Of a DNA stretch of 64,000 bases, positions 17,790 to 27,749 are shown piece after piece. A program made the translations under genes and the position numbers. The stretch is taken from contig NVXI01000003.1 in assembly GCA_002747015.1 (NCBI GenBank), positions 1 through 64,000 on the forward strand. The letters are read 5' to 3'. This DNA is from Zetaproteobacteria bacterium. GTDB taxonomy: Bacteria > Pseudomonadota > Alphaproteobacteria > Micavibrionales > Micavibrionaceae. Under the pieces are notes generated by a model. That model was given only the letters and a program-made list of their open reading frames with translations, had not been told where the DNA came from and did no database searches. The first letter of the stretch is position 1. Each line of letters begins with the position of its first letter.

Positions 17790-19043
17790 CTAAACAGTCC
17801 GCACTGTAAAGAGATTTTTTATATAAACATACTGTATAATGATGCTTAATAAAGCAACGCACATATATGCCAAGCCAGCGCCCCAAACGCCCATCACCGG
17901 AATAAACATCACATTAAAACCAACCGCCAATATCAACAGCATCAGGGAAATTTTCAACGTCAAGTCATCCCTATGTTGGCTATAAAATACAAGTTTTTGA
18001 ACCTGAAAAACCATATGAAATACACAGCCAATAATAACCAGCCAGAGGATCGGATACCATTCCAATATCATCGGCCTGTTAATATGCGGAAGAACAAAAT
18101 ATATTACGCCCCCTATTATTGTTCCCATACATAACGTTGTCAGCACGGTATGCTTTAAGCATGACCTAAAAATATCACGGTAATCGGGGCTGTTTTCTTT
18201 AAAAGACTGAACCATTTTCGGGCGCGAAAACTGGATAACACCAGTCGTAATCAAATTATTTAGGGCACTGCCTATCGACCAGAAAAACACATAAACCCCC
18301 GTTAACTCCAGCCCTAAAAACAAAGTAATCAAATAACGATCTATATAAGTACTTGTTGTAAAAGCAATAGATTCCGCATATGCCATTTTTGAAACACTAA
18401 ATTCCTTCATAAACCAAGAATTTAACGATTCGTCAAAGGGCTGAAAAGCCCATGGCCACGACTTTGTGAACAGTAAGAAGCCACAAATCGCCGACACATT
18501 ACCTGCCAACCACCATAAAAGTAAGTTTTCCATAGACAGTAATGATGGCACGACAAAAGACAGCACCATAAAGACAACCATCCATGCACCTGAACGTATA
18601 AAATGCAGGATATTTCCTGAAAGAATACGGGAACGATTGAGTAGAAGAGCATAAAAATGGTTATTGATATGCTCTAATAAAGCAAGAAACGTGATGCACA
18701 GCACCAGAAACATTTCGTCTATAACCCAAGCAACGATGAAAGATCCTATAAACACAACAGCATACGTAACGCTCATTAATCTGCCATAGCACCAAAGGTC
18801 TTTCGTGATTTCAGCCGGTGAGTGCGTCACAGCTTTACGCATTAAGGTATGTGTAAACCCCATCCCCAGAAAAACAAAAGCAAATATAATCGAAGCAGTG
18901 ATCAAGCCATACAAGCCTAGCGCCTCAAACCCCATAAACCGCGCAATAAAGAGTGTAAAAACAAACTTTATAACAAGTGTAGAGCCACGCAACCCCATGG
19001 TCAGCAGGGAGATAATAGCCTGATTTTGAAAGAGGTTTTTCAA
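17790..19043 (-). CDS. Polysaccharide flippase, Wzx-like
   Basis: A 417-residue membrane protein with about twelve to fourteen helices of the MOP/PST flippase family. It should move undecaprenyl-linked repeat units across the inner membrane. Its start is a TTG at 19041-19043 only one base after the TAA of the upstream glycosyltransferase, with GAGATGAG overlapping the end of that gene, so the pair is probably translationally coupled. The N-terminus FQNQAIISLLTMGLRGSTL and the paired-helix pattern are typical. Confidence 0.86.
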   Translation of the reverse strand: MKNLFQNQAIISLLTMGLRGSTLVIKFVFTLFIARFMGFEALGLYGLITASIIFAFVFLGMGFTHTLMRKAVTHSPAEITKDLWCYGRLMSVTYAVVFIGSFIVAWVIDEMFLVLCITFLALLEHINNHFYALLLNRSRILSGNILHFIRSGAWMVVFMVLSFVVPSLLSMENLLLWWLAGNVSAICGFLLFTKSWPWAFQPFDESLNSWFMKEFSVSKMAYAESIAFTTSTYIDRYLITLFLGLELTGVYVFFWSIGSALNNLITTGVIQFSRPKMVQSFKENSPDYRDIFRSCLKHTVLTTLCMGTIIGGVIYFVLPHINRPMILEWYPILWLVIIGCVFHMVFQVQKLVFYSQHRDDLTLKISLMLLILAVGFNVMFIPVMGVWGAGLAYMCVALLSIIIQYVYIKNLFTVRTV

Positions 19044-19044
19044 T

Positions 19045-20184
19045 TTAGCTCATCTCTCGTTCAACAACAGCACGCAGTTGGGATTGAAATGCTGTCGGGG
19101 AGAATTTCTCTGCGTTTATGCGGCAATTTTTATATTTAATCTTATCACTAATTTCGCAAAATTTCTGAACAGCCTGCGCGAGAGACACTGCCGTTTGCAT
19201 TTCAAAGAACAAGCCAGTTGCATGCTCCGGGTTTTGCTCATAACCAATCACTGTTTCTAATGCGCCACCTGCACCAAAGGCAATTACTGGTGTTCCACAG
19301 GCTTGTGCCTCTACAGGCACAATGCCAAAATCCTCCTCCGCCGCAAAAACAAAGGCCTTTGCCCGCTGCATATGATCTCTTAGTACTGCTGTTTCCTGAT
19401 AGCCCAGAATTTCAATATTCGGCGCATTTTCTGCGATGACCTTAACCTTATGCATTTCTGGACCATCACCAATAATTTTCAACTTTTTGTCCGGCAATTT
19501 TGCAAACGCAGCAGCAATCAAATCAATGCGCTTATACGGCACCATACGAGACGCCGTTAAAAAGAAATCATCTTTGGTATCACAATATTCAAATGAATCT
19601 ATATCCGCAGGCGGGTAAATAACCTCTGACTCGCGGCGGTACACTTTCCAAATTCTGCGTCCAATATATTGAGAGTTTGCAATAAATACATCAACTCCAT
19701 TTGCAGTTCTATAATCCCAAATACGGAATTTATGCAATAAATATTGTGCGACATACCCCTTCAGCCCTTTATTAAGCCCGCTTTCTCTTAGATACTGATG
19801 CATGAAATCCCAAGCATAGCGTGTTGGGCTGTGTACGTAAGATATATGCGTTTGCTCCGCACTTGTAATGACGCCTTTCGCCACAGCGTGACTGGACGAT
19901 ATAATTAAATCATAGTCCGACAGGTCAAAACTCTCAATTGCTTGCGGACAAAATGGCAATAATTTTCGATAATATTTTTTCACTTTCGGCCATTTATTTA
20001 AATAGCTCGTCGTGATTTTAGAATCGCCGAAAATCGCCCTTTGTTCATCATCAAGAAAATCGAATAATGTATAAATATCCGCGTTTGGATAAACGTATAA
20101 TATCTGCTCCAAAACACGCTCTGCACCGGCGATAAGGGGCAGCCAATCATGAATGACAGCAACTTTAAGAGGGGGAGTATCCAT
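19045..20184 (-). CDS. Glycosyltransferase family 4, mannosyltransferase-like
   Basis: A 379-residue GT-B enzyme. The N-terminus KVAVIHDWLPLIAGAERVLEQI, the YVHSPTRYAWD block and the ICP-like IYPPADIDSF, FLTASRMVPYKRIDL and EEDFGIVPVEAQACGTPV motifs are those of the WbaZ/mannosyltransferase group, for which GDP-mannose is a common donor; manC nearby fits. This is the first gene of the seven-gene operon; its ATG is preceded by AAGGAT at seven bases. A half-site ATGCGACA occurs upstream near 20208-20215, similar to one arm of the inverted repeat at 24360. Confidence 0.9.
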   Translation of the reverse strand: MDTPPLKVAVIHDWLPLIAGAERVLEQILYVYPNADIYTLFDFLDDEQRAIFGDSKITTSYLNKWPKVKKYYRKLLPFCPQAIESFDLSDYDLIISSSHAVAKGVITSAEQTHISYVHSPTRYAWDFMHQYLRESGLNKGLKGYVAQYLLHKFRIWDYRTANGVDVFIANSQYIGRRIWKVYRRESEVIYPPADIDSFEYCDTKDDFFLTASRMVPYKRIDLIAAAFAKLPDKKLKIIGDGPEMHKVKVIAENAPNIEILGYQETAVLRDHMQRAKAFVFAAEEDFGIVPVEAQACGTPVIAFGAGGALETVIGYEQNPEHATGLFFEMQTAVSLAQAVQKFCEISDKIKYKNCRINAEKFSPTAFQSQLRAVVEREMS

Positions 20185-20322
20185 TCGTTTTATCCTTAAA
20201 CTATATTATGCGACAAATTACTGTAGCCGCAATATTTTGGCAAGCTCCCAAACAAAAATAAAGCTCCAATTAAAAATAAGAGCTTTATTAAAACATATTA
20301 AATGATCTTAAAAAATGTCTGG

Positions 20323-23300
20323 TTAACCACCTGTTGACGTTTCACAGGCCGATGCGCCTGCGATGCTGTCTTCTAATGTTCCGCCGAAGCTATATGTAAC
20401 CGCCCCACCAGAAAGAGAGCCCACAACATCACCAAGACATGTCACATCCTTGCTGCTTGTGCCCTCATCATCGCCACCTGCCTCTGGATTAATATTGGCA
20501 AGGTCTTGAGCCTCACCACCATCTGTACCGGCAGCTGGTGCAATATCATTCAAATCGCCGAAATCACCAACTGATGGTAACCCTGTGATATCCAGACGAG
20601 TTCTAGTCTCAGCACGATCACCAGCAAGTGGGTTAAAGAAAAAGTCTTCAAAATTTGTGACCGTCAGCGCGGCAACATCTGGCACAGCCCCTGCAAAAAT
20701 CTGACCACGACCATTAACAGTTACATCATCCGCATCATAAAGCCGCTCTTCAATAAAATTCAAATTCGTCGCAGATAATACATTGCCAAATGCCGCAGGG
20801 ACTAGCCCATCAAAAGAAGCATTCGTCCCATCAATCACGATAGGGTCACTGGTTATATCATCCAATATCGCACCATCTTCAAATCGAACGTAGAAACTAT
20901 CATTCGGTGTATAACCCTCAAATACTGTAGATCCTAATGTTTCACCAACGATACGTAGGCCAGTTCCACCGCTAATATCAGTATCAATACGTGCTGCAAC
21001 CGGGAAAGGATTATACGACACATCATCAAATTGCATCGCGACAGCCGGCAAGCCAGTTGTGTTAACAAAAGTGTTTAGATTATCCACATCACTTACATCA
21101 ATATCACCGCTTTCAAAACGCGCACCAGCAGATCCGCTAAGATGACCATTATCTGTCAGCGTATTCCCCTGAAACAACACATCCCCGTTGCGCGCACCAG
21201 AAATATAAGCACCATTGCCATAGCTGTCACTAATATCATTTTCCGTGAATGTCAGATCATCAATATTGACACTTTGAATACCATCATCACCAGAATTTGA
21301 AACTGTATTACCAGAAATCACAGCAGAAGAAGGGGCTGGTTCTGATACCAGACGCGCAAAGTCAAGAGTATCTTGCAGTGGTAATCTAAGGTCAGGAAAA
21401 AGCTCCGCGCCCGAAACATAAATACCATCATTTTCAGACTCATCCACTGTATTATTCAAAACCCTAATCTGAGAAGTGTTTTCGGCATCAATGCCATCAT
21501 CGCCTGAATATTTAATTATATTGCCACGAATACTGACATTGGCACTATCTTCAACGTCAACACCGTCATCACCAGCGCGGAAGATATAATTATGCGCGAT
21601 TTTTGAAGACCCACTATTGGATACTTCGATACCGTTTCCATCGCTGCTGCCACGGCTTTTACCTGTGTGGCTGATATCATTATAGGTAATTGCGGCTCCC
21701 TGATTACCATCAACATCAACACCGTCATCACCAGTATTATAGACAATATTACCAAAGATATTCGCAGCCCTGCCACCGTTGATATCAATACCATCATCAC
21801 CAGCAGTGTCGATAAAGTTACCCATAATATCCGTATTCCAACCACCAGAGATATGAATACCATCCATGCCTGCATAAATAATCGCATTATCAACAATGTC
21901 TAAGAACTTAGAATTTTGAGCCTCGATCGCATTTCCGCGCGTACCAACAATAATAGTATTCAAAAGAGACACATTATCTGCGCCAACAACACGAACACCT
22001 GTCACACCGCCTTCAACTTTGAAACCATCAAGGGTCACATTATCGGCAGTAATGTTAAATCCTGTTCCTCTTGGTAGAACAACACTTTCCGCACCGCGCA
22101 ATCCTGTTCCTTCGATACCGGCATTCGCGCCCAGCAATGTCACTTCTTTATAAACATTAACATCTTCTAGATATGTCCCAGCAGCCACGTTCACCGTTGC
22201 ATCAAGGTAAGCCGCAACATCTATACCATCTTGAATTTGCGCTGCGTCACTTTGTACATTAACCGTCCCTGCATTACCCGTAATTAACGGCGCATTCAAA
22301 TCACCATTCAAATTCACAAGCGGTGAATTGAAATTGATGCTGGTTGTTGCGTTTACTGAACCGTCAAGGACATTAATATCCCCTGTCACTGGACTTGTAT
22401 TGACATTCAAGTTCACAAAATCATTACGACCAGAAAAGTTCACCGTTGAGGCAGCCAAAGCAGAAAGATTAACGTTATCAATATGTGATACATCTGCGTT
22501 ACTGATATTGATGTCAGTGGTGTTTGAATCAACAGCGACCGGATTACCGGTATTCAAAGTATCGGCCACGATGTTATCCAGCTCCCCCTGATCTAGTTGC
22601 ATATCACCAGCAGCATCACCAAGACCAATCACACCATCGGAAGAACGTTCAAAATTTACCGCCCCTAGACCGTTATCCGCGTTTATTGATGTCCCGTCAT
22701 AAACATCAACATAATCCACGCCAGAGAACGTAATGTCGCCTGCGCTTTTAAGTTCCGCGTCATCACCAAGAAATTCAACAATATTCGTGTCACCAGTTGC
22801 GGCATCAGAGTCAGCATCAGCGTTAAAAGTCATATTGCCGTCCAATGTTTCAACAACAACATCTTCACGGAAGATAACGTCATCTACCGCATTTACTTCC
22901 AATGTGTTGAAACGGTTTGTTCCTTCATCAAATTCAACGTCACCCTCATTTTTATGACCCTTGTCACCAGGGATATAGCTTAGGGCGTTTAACTGAACAG
23001 AGCCAGAGATCGACGCGGTTGTGTCAATTGATCTTACATTAATTTCAGTAATGTTGTTCTCGGACGCCGAAGCATTCCCGATAATCAAATTTTCTGTTTC
23101 TGTTTTATCAATCGTTGCCTGACTAACACGCAGACCGCCGCTTTTGTTACCAACGGACACGCGCCCTTGCGTCAAACGTTCAATTTGAACAGTCCCACCA
23201 ACGCCTTTTGCCTTAATGAAAGTCGCAGAATCAACGGGGAAGAATATGTTGTCTGTTTGAAGCGTCACTTTACCGCCTGCACCCGCAGTGCCAGAGGCAT

Positions 23301-24273
23301 CAATATCCGCCGCACCCGTGGCAAGAATTCGTTCACCCCGCACTTCAATTTCACCGCCTTGCGTACCCGTTGCATCCAATGTGCCAGAAACAGCAACCGT
23401 GCCTTGCGTACCACCAGATAGAATAATTTTCCCGCCCACTTGTGTTGCAGATGCAACACTGATGAGACCTGTGTTATTTACGATATTATCGACAGTGCCT
23501 TTCGCGGCAAGAGCCGTCATTTGCACAAAGCCACCTTCGGCAATAATATCACCGTTATTTTCAAGCAAGGCATCTGCAAGCTGACCATCAAGAGTAAGCT
23601 CCAACAAACCATCACCATATAAATCAACAGTCACAGTTTTTGCCGCGCCCATTTGAACACGTCCAAGAGTGGCATTAATAACAGCATTATTTGTAACATG
23701 TGATGCAACAAATGCGACCAAGCCAGCCTCAGCGACTGTAATCGTACCGTTGACGCCAATATATCCGCCCTCATCAACATCTGTGATTTCAAGCTGCCCG
23801 CCATCCATAATATCATCAACAGAGATATTACCAGTTGTGGCAACAATACTTTGCACATCTATTTGGGAATCTGGACCAAAGAACACACCATCTTTATCGA
23901 TGATAACAATTTTCATATTTGAATTAAGATTACCATTTAATGTTGTTTCGATGTTCGCGCGATTATCACGATATGCAAATGTTGCACTATTATCACCCGT
24001 CACGTTAACCGTGTGACCAGTATAAATATCCGCGTTTCCTTCAACAAAACCATTACCGCCTGTGACCGTAATATCTGTAACGCCCGCAACGGACGTATCC
24101 TTGCCAACATTACCATCTAAAACAACATCATAATCCCATGAATTTGTCGGTATGGATTGTGCAGATGCATATGCAGGCGCCAATAACATACCGGCGACAA
24201 ACGCCGTTGTTGACATCAAAAATTTTCTGGATTTTTTCTGGGTATTATTTTGTTTTTTTGAATTCGTATACAC
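20323..24273 (-). CDS. Large secreted beta-helix protein with FHA-like N-terminal domain
   Basis: A 1316-residue surface or secreted protein. After a charged extension and signal peptide (FLMSTTAFVAGMLLAPAYASAQ), residues about 45-260 resemble the two-partner secretion/filamentous hemagglutinin N-terminal domain. Repetitive beta-strand sequence follows to about 690. From about 735 to 1030 there is a NosD/CASH type right-handed beta helix with coils of 23 residues carrying GDDGID or GDDGVD at each turn. A low-complexity Asp/Gly/Ala region and a tail with two Cys (CLGDVVG to ASACETSTGG) end the protein. The start is taken as GTG at 24271-24273 because GAGGA lies eight bases upstream; a TTG at 24288 is the alternative. 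It may be an adhesin, a polymer-binding protein or a carbohydrate epimerase/lyase; no TpsB pore is nearby. Confidence 0.85.
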   Translation of the reverse strand: MYTNSKKQNNTQKKSRKFLMSTTAFVAGMLLAPAYASAQSIPTNSWDYDVVLDGNVGKDTSVAGVTDITVTGGNGFVEGNADIYTGHTVNVTGDNSATFAYRDNRANIETTLNGNLNSNMKIVIIDKDGVFFGPDSQIDVQSIVATTGNISVDDIMDGGQLEITDVDEGGYIGVNGTITVAEAGLVAFVASHVTNNAVINATLGRVQMGAAKTVTVDLYGDGLLELTLDGQLADALLENNGDIIAEGGFVQMTALAAKGTVDNIVNNTGLISVASATQVGGKIILSGGTQGTVAVSGTLDATGTQGGEIEVRGERILATGAADIDASGTAGAGGKVTLQTDNIFFPVDSATFIKAKGVGGTVQIERLTQGRVSVGNKSGGLRVSQATIDKTETENLIIGNASASENNITEINVRSIDTTASISGSVQLNALSYIPGDKGHKNEGDVEFDEGTNRFNTLEVNAVDDVIFREDVVVETLDGNMTFNADADSDAATGDTNIVEFLGDDAELKSAGDITFSGVDYVDVYDGTSINADNGLGAVNFERSSDGVIGLGDAAGDMQLDQGELDNIVADTLNTGNPVAVDSNTTDINISNADVSHIDNVNLSALAASTVNFSGRNDFVNLNVNTSPVTGDINVLDGSVNATTSINFNSPLVNLNGDLNAPLITGNAGTVNVQSDAAQIQDGIDVAAYLDATVNVAAGTYLEDVNVYKEVTLLGANAGIEGTGLRGAESVVLPRGTGFNITADNVTLDGFKVEGGVTGVRVVGADNVSLLNTIIVGTRGNAIEAQNSKFLDIVDNAIIYAGMDGIHISGGWNTDIMGNFIDTAGDDGIDINGGRAANIFGNIVYNTGDDGVDVDGNQGAAITYNDISHTGKSRGSSDGNGIEVSNSGSSKIAHNYIFRAGDDGVDVEDSANVSIRGNIIKYSGDDGIDAENTSQIRVLNNTVDESENDGIYVSGAELFPDLRLPLQDTLDFARLVSEPAPSSAVISGNTVSNSGDDGIQSVNIDDLTFTENDISDSYGNGAYISGARNGDVLFQGNTLTDNGHLSGSAGARFESGDIDVSDVDNLNTFVNTTGLPAVAMQFDDVSYNPFPVAARIDTDISGGTGLRIVGETLGSTVFEGYTPNDSFYVRFEDGAILDDITSDPIVIDGTNASFDGLVPAAFGNVLSATNLNFIEERLYDADDVTVNGRGQIFAGAVPDVAALTVTNFEDFFFNPLAGDRAETRTRLDITGLPSVGDFGDLNDIAPAAGTDGGEAQDLANINPEAGGDDEGTSSKDVTCLGDVVGSLSGGAVTYSFGGTLEDSIAGASACETSTGG
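21370..22050 (-). repeat. Tandem 23-residue beta-helix coils with Asp ladder
   Basis: Inside the large surface protein, motifs AGMDGI, AGDDGI, TGDDGV, DGNGIE, AGDDGV, SGDDGI and ENDGI recur at steps of 23 residues (one step of 30), then SGDDGI after an insert of 25 and YGNGAY 23 further on. The fixed step equals one turn of a right-handed beta helix and would stack Asp pairs into a line along one face. Confidence 0.75.
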
Positions 24274-24305
24274 GTTGAATGTCCTCAATTTAAATTATTT
24301 ATCAT

Positions 24306-24341
24306 CTTGAAGGATCGTATATCTTTGCCTTACGCCTTCAA
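24306..24341 (-). promoter_or_regulatory. Possible leader hairpin before the beta-helix gene
   Basis: TTGAAGG and CCTTCAA form a 7-base inverted repeat across a 21-base loop, located in the probable untranslated leader of the beta-helix gene. Function unknown. Confidence 0.35.
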
Positions 24342-24359
24342 ATGGCATTCTATCTATCT

Positions 24360-24380
24360 TGTCGCTTATGATATGCGACA
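24360..24380. promoter_or_regulatory. Inverted repeat TGTCGC-N9-GCGACA, candidate operator
   Basis: The perfect 6-base arms with a 9-base spacer have the geometry of a dimeric regulator site. It lies about 87-107 bases upstream of the beta-helix gene start, in the gap between that gene and manC. Confidence 0.45.
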
Positions 24381-24434
24381 GGTATAGATGCCTCGCGTTT
24401 TATGACATCTTTCAGAATATAATGCAATAAATAG

Positions 24435-24449
24435 TTAAGGAAACCTTAA
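24435..24449. repeat. Inverted repeat TTAAGG-AAA-CCTTAA
   Basis: A perfect 6-base inverted repeat with a 3-base loop in the manC to beta-helix gap. No U-tract follows it on either strand. Confidence 0.35.
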
Positions 24450-24473
24450 TTGTTTATGTAAAAACCTTTATGA

Positions 24474-24506
24474 GGGGCATTTTGATCCGCAAAAAATAAA
24501 AGCCCC
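24474..24506 (-). terminator. Hairpin downstream of manC, possible terminator
   Basis: GGGGC-ATTTT pairs with AAAA-GCCCC (one bulge) 40 bases after the manC stop on the minus strand. A U-run lies inside the loop rather than after the stem, so termination is uncertain. Confidence 0.4.
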
Positions 24507-24545
24507 ATTTGAGACACGCAATAAATAGTGCCTTTATATAAGGTA

Positions 24546-25949
24546 TCAGACACGCCCATACTGGTCTTCCAGCCTGATAATATCATCTTCCCCCAAATAG
24601 CTACCCGTTTGCACCTCTATGATTTCAAGATCAATCTTACCAGGGTTTTCAAGTGCATGAACAATGCCCAGCGGCAAATAAACGGATTCGTTTTCCGTAA
24701 CCGTCAAAACATCATCCCCTTTTGTCACATATGCAGTCCCCTTCACCACGACCCAATGCTCTGAGCGATGATGATGTTTTTGCAAAGACAACTTTGCGCC
24801 CGGCTTTACCGTAATGCGCTTAACCTGATCGCGTTCCCCCATACAAATAGAGTCGTAATGCCCCCATGGACGATAAACTGTACGATGATGCTTGGCCTCA
24901 GGACGTCCCGTCGCCTTTAATATATCCACTATTTGCTTCACATCTTGAACTTTGTTTTTATCCGCAACTAAAATAGCATCCTGCGTCTCTATAACAATCA
25001 ATCCCTCAACGCCCAAAACAGCAACCAGCTTATTCTGGCTATAAATCAGGTTATTTTTACTGTCGCGTACAATCACATCGCCTTTGCACGCATTACCATT
25101 CACATCCTTCGCAGCAACATTCCATACTGAGTCCCATGCACCAATATCGCTCCATGATGCGTCAAGAGCAACAACCACACCATTTTTTGTATGCTCCATC
25201 ACCGCATAATCAATAGAAATATCAGGGCATTTCTCAAATGCATCTTTATTAAGTCGATCAAAGTCAAGATCAACCTTAGCATTATCAATTGAGTTTTTCA
25301 CACATTCTAACAATTTAGGCTGCAATTTTTCTAATTCCGCCAAAAAGCTGGACGCACGAAAACAGAACATCCCGCCATTCCACAGATACTGACCGCTTTT
25401 CACAAATTTTTCAGCCGTATCCTGATCCGGTTTTTCCTTGAAATCCGCAATCTCATTGACATCCATTTCAAGTGACTTACCCAACTCTATATAACCATAG
25501 CCTGTATGTGCCTCCGTCGGTGTAACACCGAACGTCACCAAGCGCCCCTCTTCCGCCAACCTTTTGGCAATTTTCACCGCAGATCCAAAGGCATCAACAT
25601 TTTCGATAATATGATCCGCAGGCAACACAATTAAAATAGGATCATCACCATCCTTCATCGCAACTAACGCCGCCGCCGCAATCGCAGGTGCAGTATTTCG
25701 CCCGACAGGTTCCAGAATAATGTTTTGCGCCGCACACCCAATATCACGCAAATTTTCGGCAACAATAAAGCGATGCTCATCATTACAAACAACGATCGGG
25801 TCAAGTGATCCCAAATGCTTTAAACGGCTGACCGTCTCTTGAAACAATGTCTTATCCGTATGAAGTGCCAAAAACTGTTTGGGGTATAGCGGCCTGGATA
25901 GCGGCCACAGCCTTGTTCCTGAGCCACCTGACAAAATAACGGGTATCAT
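24546..25949 (-). CDS. manC: Mannose-1-phosphate guanylyltransferase/mannose-6-phosphate isomerase
   Basis: Makes GDP-mannose from mannose-1-phosphate and GTP and may also isomerise fructose-6-phosphate. The 467-residue length and two-domain build fit the bifunctional ManC/CpsB/AlgA type: N-terminal nucleotidyltransferase motif ILSGGSGTRLWPLSRP, FKEKP near residue 170, and a C-terminal cupin with RPWGHYD, KPGAKLSLQKHHHRSEHW and a carboxylate near the end. The ATG ending at 25949 is preferred because AAGGAT lies eight bases upstream; an in-frame start at 25970 has no such site. It is divergent from the Wzy-like gene at 26118. Confidence 0.95.
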   Translation of the reverse strand: MIPVILSGGSGTRLWPLSRPLYPKQFLALHTDKTLFQETVSRLKHLGSLDPIVVCNDEHRFIVAENLRDIGCAAQNIILEPVGRNTAPAIAAAALVAMKDGDDPILIVLPADHIIENVDAFGSAVKIAKRLAEEGRLVTFGVTPTEAHTGYGYIELGKSLEMDVNEIADFKEKPDQDTAEKFVKSGQYLWNGGMFCFRASSFLAELEKLQPKLLECVKNSIDNAKVDLDFDRLNKDAFEKCPDISIDYAVMEHTKNGVVVALDASWSDIGAWDSVWNVAAKDVNGNACKGDVIVRDSKNNLIYSQNKLVAVLGVEGLIVIETQDAILVADKNKVQDVKQIVDILKATGRPEAKHHRTVYRPWGHYDSICMGERDQVKRITVKPGAKLSLQKHHHRSEHWVVVKGTAYVTKGDDVLTVTENESVYLPLGIVHALENPGKIDLEIIEVQTGSYLGEDDIIRLEDQYGRV

Positions 25950-26117
25950 AAATTCATCCTTCAATAACAATCAACTAAAGCAAACGAGATCATAAACCCC
26001 ATTTTCAATTAAGTACAACAATTTCCACGGCTCTTGTGAAAAACAACCCCCCTTACTTATCTGAATAAAACCTGATAAATACAGAGGTTAACGTAAACAA
26101 TACATTTGAGGGCTATC

Positions 26118-27320
26118 TTGGCACGCCAGAAACTTTTTCCACTTATATTTATGATCGCAATATCATTTGTGCCGATATTGTCGATTCACTTACCACGCGC
26201 ATTGAGCTTCCTGCCGATCATGATCGGCTTAGTCATGAGTCTTTGGTGGATTTTAATAAAGAAAGAACACCTTAAGCACTGCACGCCATATATACTTTGC
26301 ATTTTCTGCATTGCTGGGCTTTGTATTATCAGCACATTATGGTCCGTATCACCAATAGAATCTTACAGCAAGGCCTTGAAATCTTCTGCAATATTACTCT
26401 TCAGTATCCCATTGTTTAATCTTGCCCGCACAATACAGATCAGCGCCCTAAAGCCTTTCTTATGGCTGTTTCCCGCTGGCGTCACATTATCCGCCCTACT
26501 TTGCAGCTTTGACCTCGCCTTTAATTTACCGATATACCAAGTCATTCACCATGTTGGTGAAGATTATCGTATCAACACCGCCGTCATGAATAGAGGGGTT
26601 ATATGCACAACATTATCCTATTTCGCTGCATTTTTATTTATACACCACATGGAAAACCCTAAGCGCATAAAATACGGCCTAATCACCGTGATGACAGCCA
26701 GCGTTTTAACAATGCTCGCGCTGACACAAAGCCAGTCTGGACAGACTTCCTTTCTGATCGGCGGGTTAACACTACTGTTCTTTCCGCACAAAATGAAAGC
26801 CTCATACACCATTTTAACTCTCAGCATTATATTGGCAATGTTCCTGACGCCTTATATGGTGACCATGCTCTATGATGCCCTTATTGATAATGCACAAACA
26901 ATTCCATGGCTGAAAAATGCCTATGCAGGCAACCGTCTGGAAATTTGGGAATTCGTCATGCGCTATGCCCTAGACAGTCCGCTTTATGGATATGGAATGG
27001 AGGCCACGCGTTACATTACAGATTTTCATCACAAACACATCTATCATCCAGATACAAGCGTATTACACCCGCATAACTTCTCAATTCAGGTTTGGATAGA
27101 ATTTGGCCTAATCGGCATTATTGCCGCCAGCGGATTCTTTATATTTACAATACGAGCAATACAAATTTCAGATCTCTGCGAGAGAAAAACAATCATGGCT
27201 GTGTTCATTGCAACATTATCCGTCGCATCTATTGGCTATGGCTTATGGCAGAGTTGGTGGCTTGGGGAATTTATATTTCTCGCTGCCATATCCGCAACTA
27301 TGTCACGCAAAACAGAGTAA
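26118..27320 (+). CDS. O-antigen ligase/polymerase family membrane protein (Wzy/WaaL-like)
   Basis: A 400-residue protein with about ten to twelve helices and the canonical Wzy_C signature VLHPHNFSIQVWIEFGLIG near residues 314-332. It either polymerises repeat units or ligates polymer to an acceptor. The likely start is TTG at 26118 with GAGGG five bases upstream; a second TTG at 26106 is in frame but lies within that ribosome site region. It is the second such protein in the locus and is much closer to the classical motif than the one at 10644. Confidence 0.82.
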   Translation: MARQKLFPLIFMIAISFVPILSIHLPRALSFLPIMIGLVMSLWWILIKKEHLKHCTPYILCIFCIAGLCIISTLWSVSPIESYSKALKSSAILLFSIPLFNLARTIQISALKPFLWLFPAGVTLSALLCSFDLAFNLPIYQVIHHVGEDYRINTAVMNRGVICTTLSYFAAFLFIHHMENPKRIKYGLITVMTASVLTMLALTQSQSGQTSFLIGGLTLLFFPHKMKASYTILTLSIILAMFLTPYMVTMLYDALIDNAQTIPWLKNAYAGNRLEIWEFVMRYALDSPLYGYGMEATRYITDFHHKHIYHPDTSVLHPHNFSIQVWIEFGLIGIIAASGFFIFTIRAIQISDLCERKTIMAVFIATLSVASIGYGLWQSWWLGEFIFLAAISATMSRKTE

Positions 27321-27749
27321 TACCCTCTACGCATACAAAAGAATCATCCTGTACCAAAGACCGCACAAGTTAAGCAACAGACCGTGCCAACATTATAAAA
27401 ACAATATTATGCATAATAATACGCATTTAATGTATTTCATAATACTTACCAGTCTCATTACTTATCAAATACTTAACTTATTTTATTTATTTAGGAAAAA
27501 GTTTGCATTCCGGAGGTAAAAAGCGTAACTTCCAGAAGTTGGTAATGCAGAGATGACGATTAATGTCACAATTTACCAGCAAACAGGGAGAGGATTACAC
27601 AAGCAGGAAATTTATTTTCTGGCGGTGTAACGATTAGGGCTTTAATTTTATTTGAGTTTAAATCAATCCTCTAAAGTATAAATTTAGATTAAGGGTTTTC
27701 TTTTTTGTTCGCTAAAACATAGCAACAAAAGGAGATAGAGTATTTTAAC
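27321..27749. other. Non-coding gap with small inverted repeats
   Basis: No gene is supported. AACTTC-CA-GAAGTT (27527-27540) is a short perfect inverted repeat that could be an operator. A possible promoter for the downstream gene is TTGAGT (about 27652) with TATAAA 19 bases later. AAAGGAGAT is present at 27728-27736. Confidence 0.4.
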
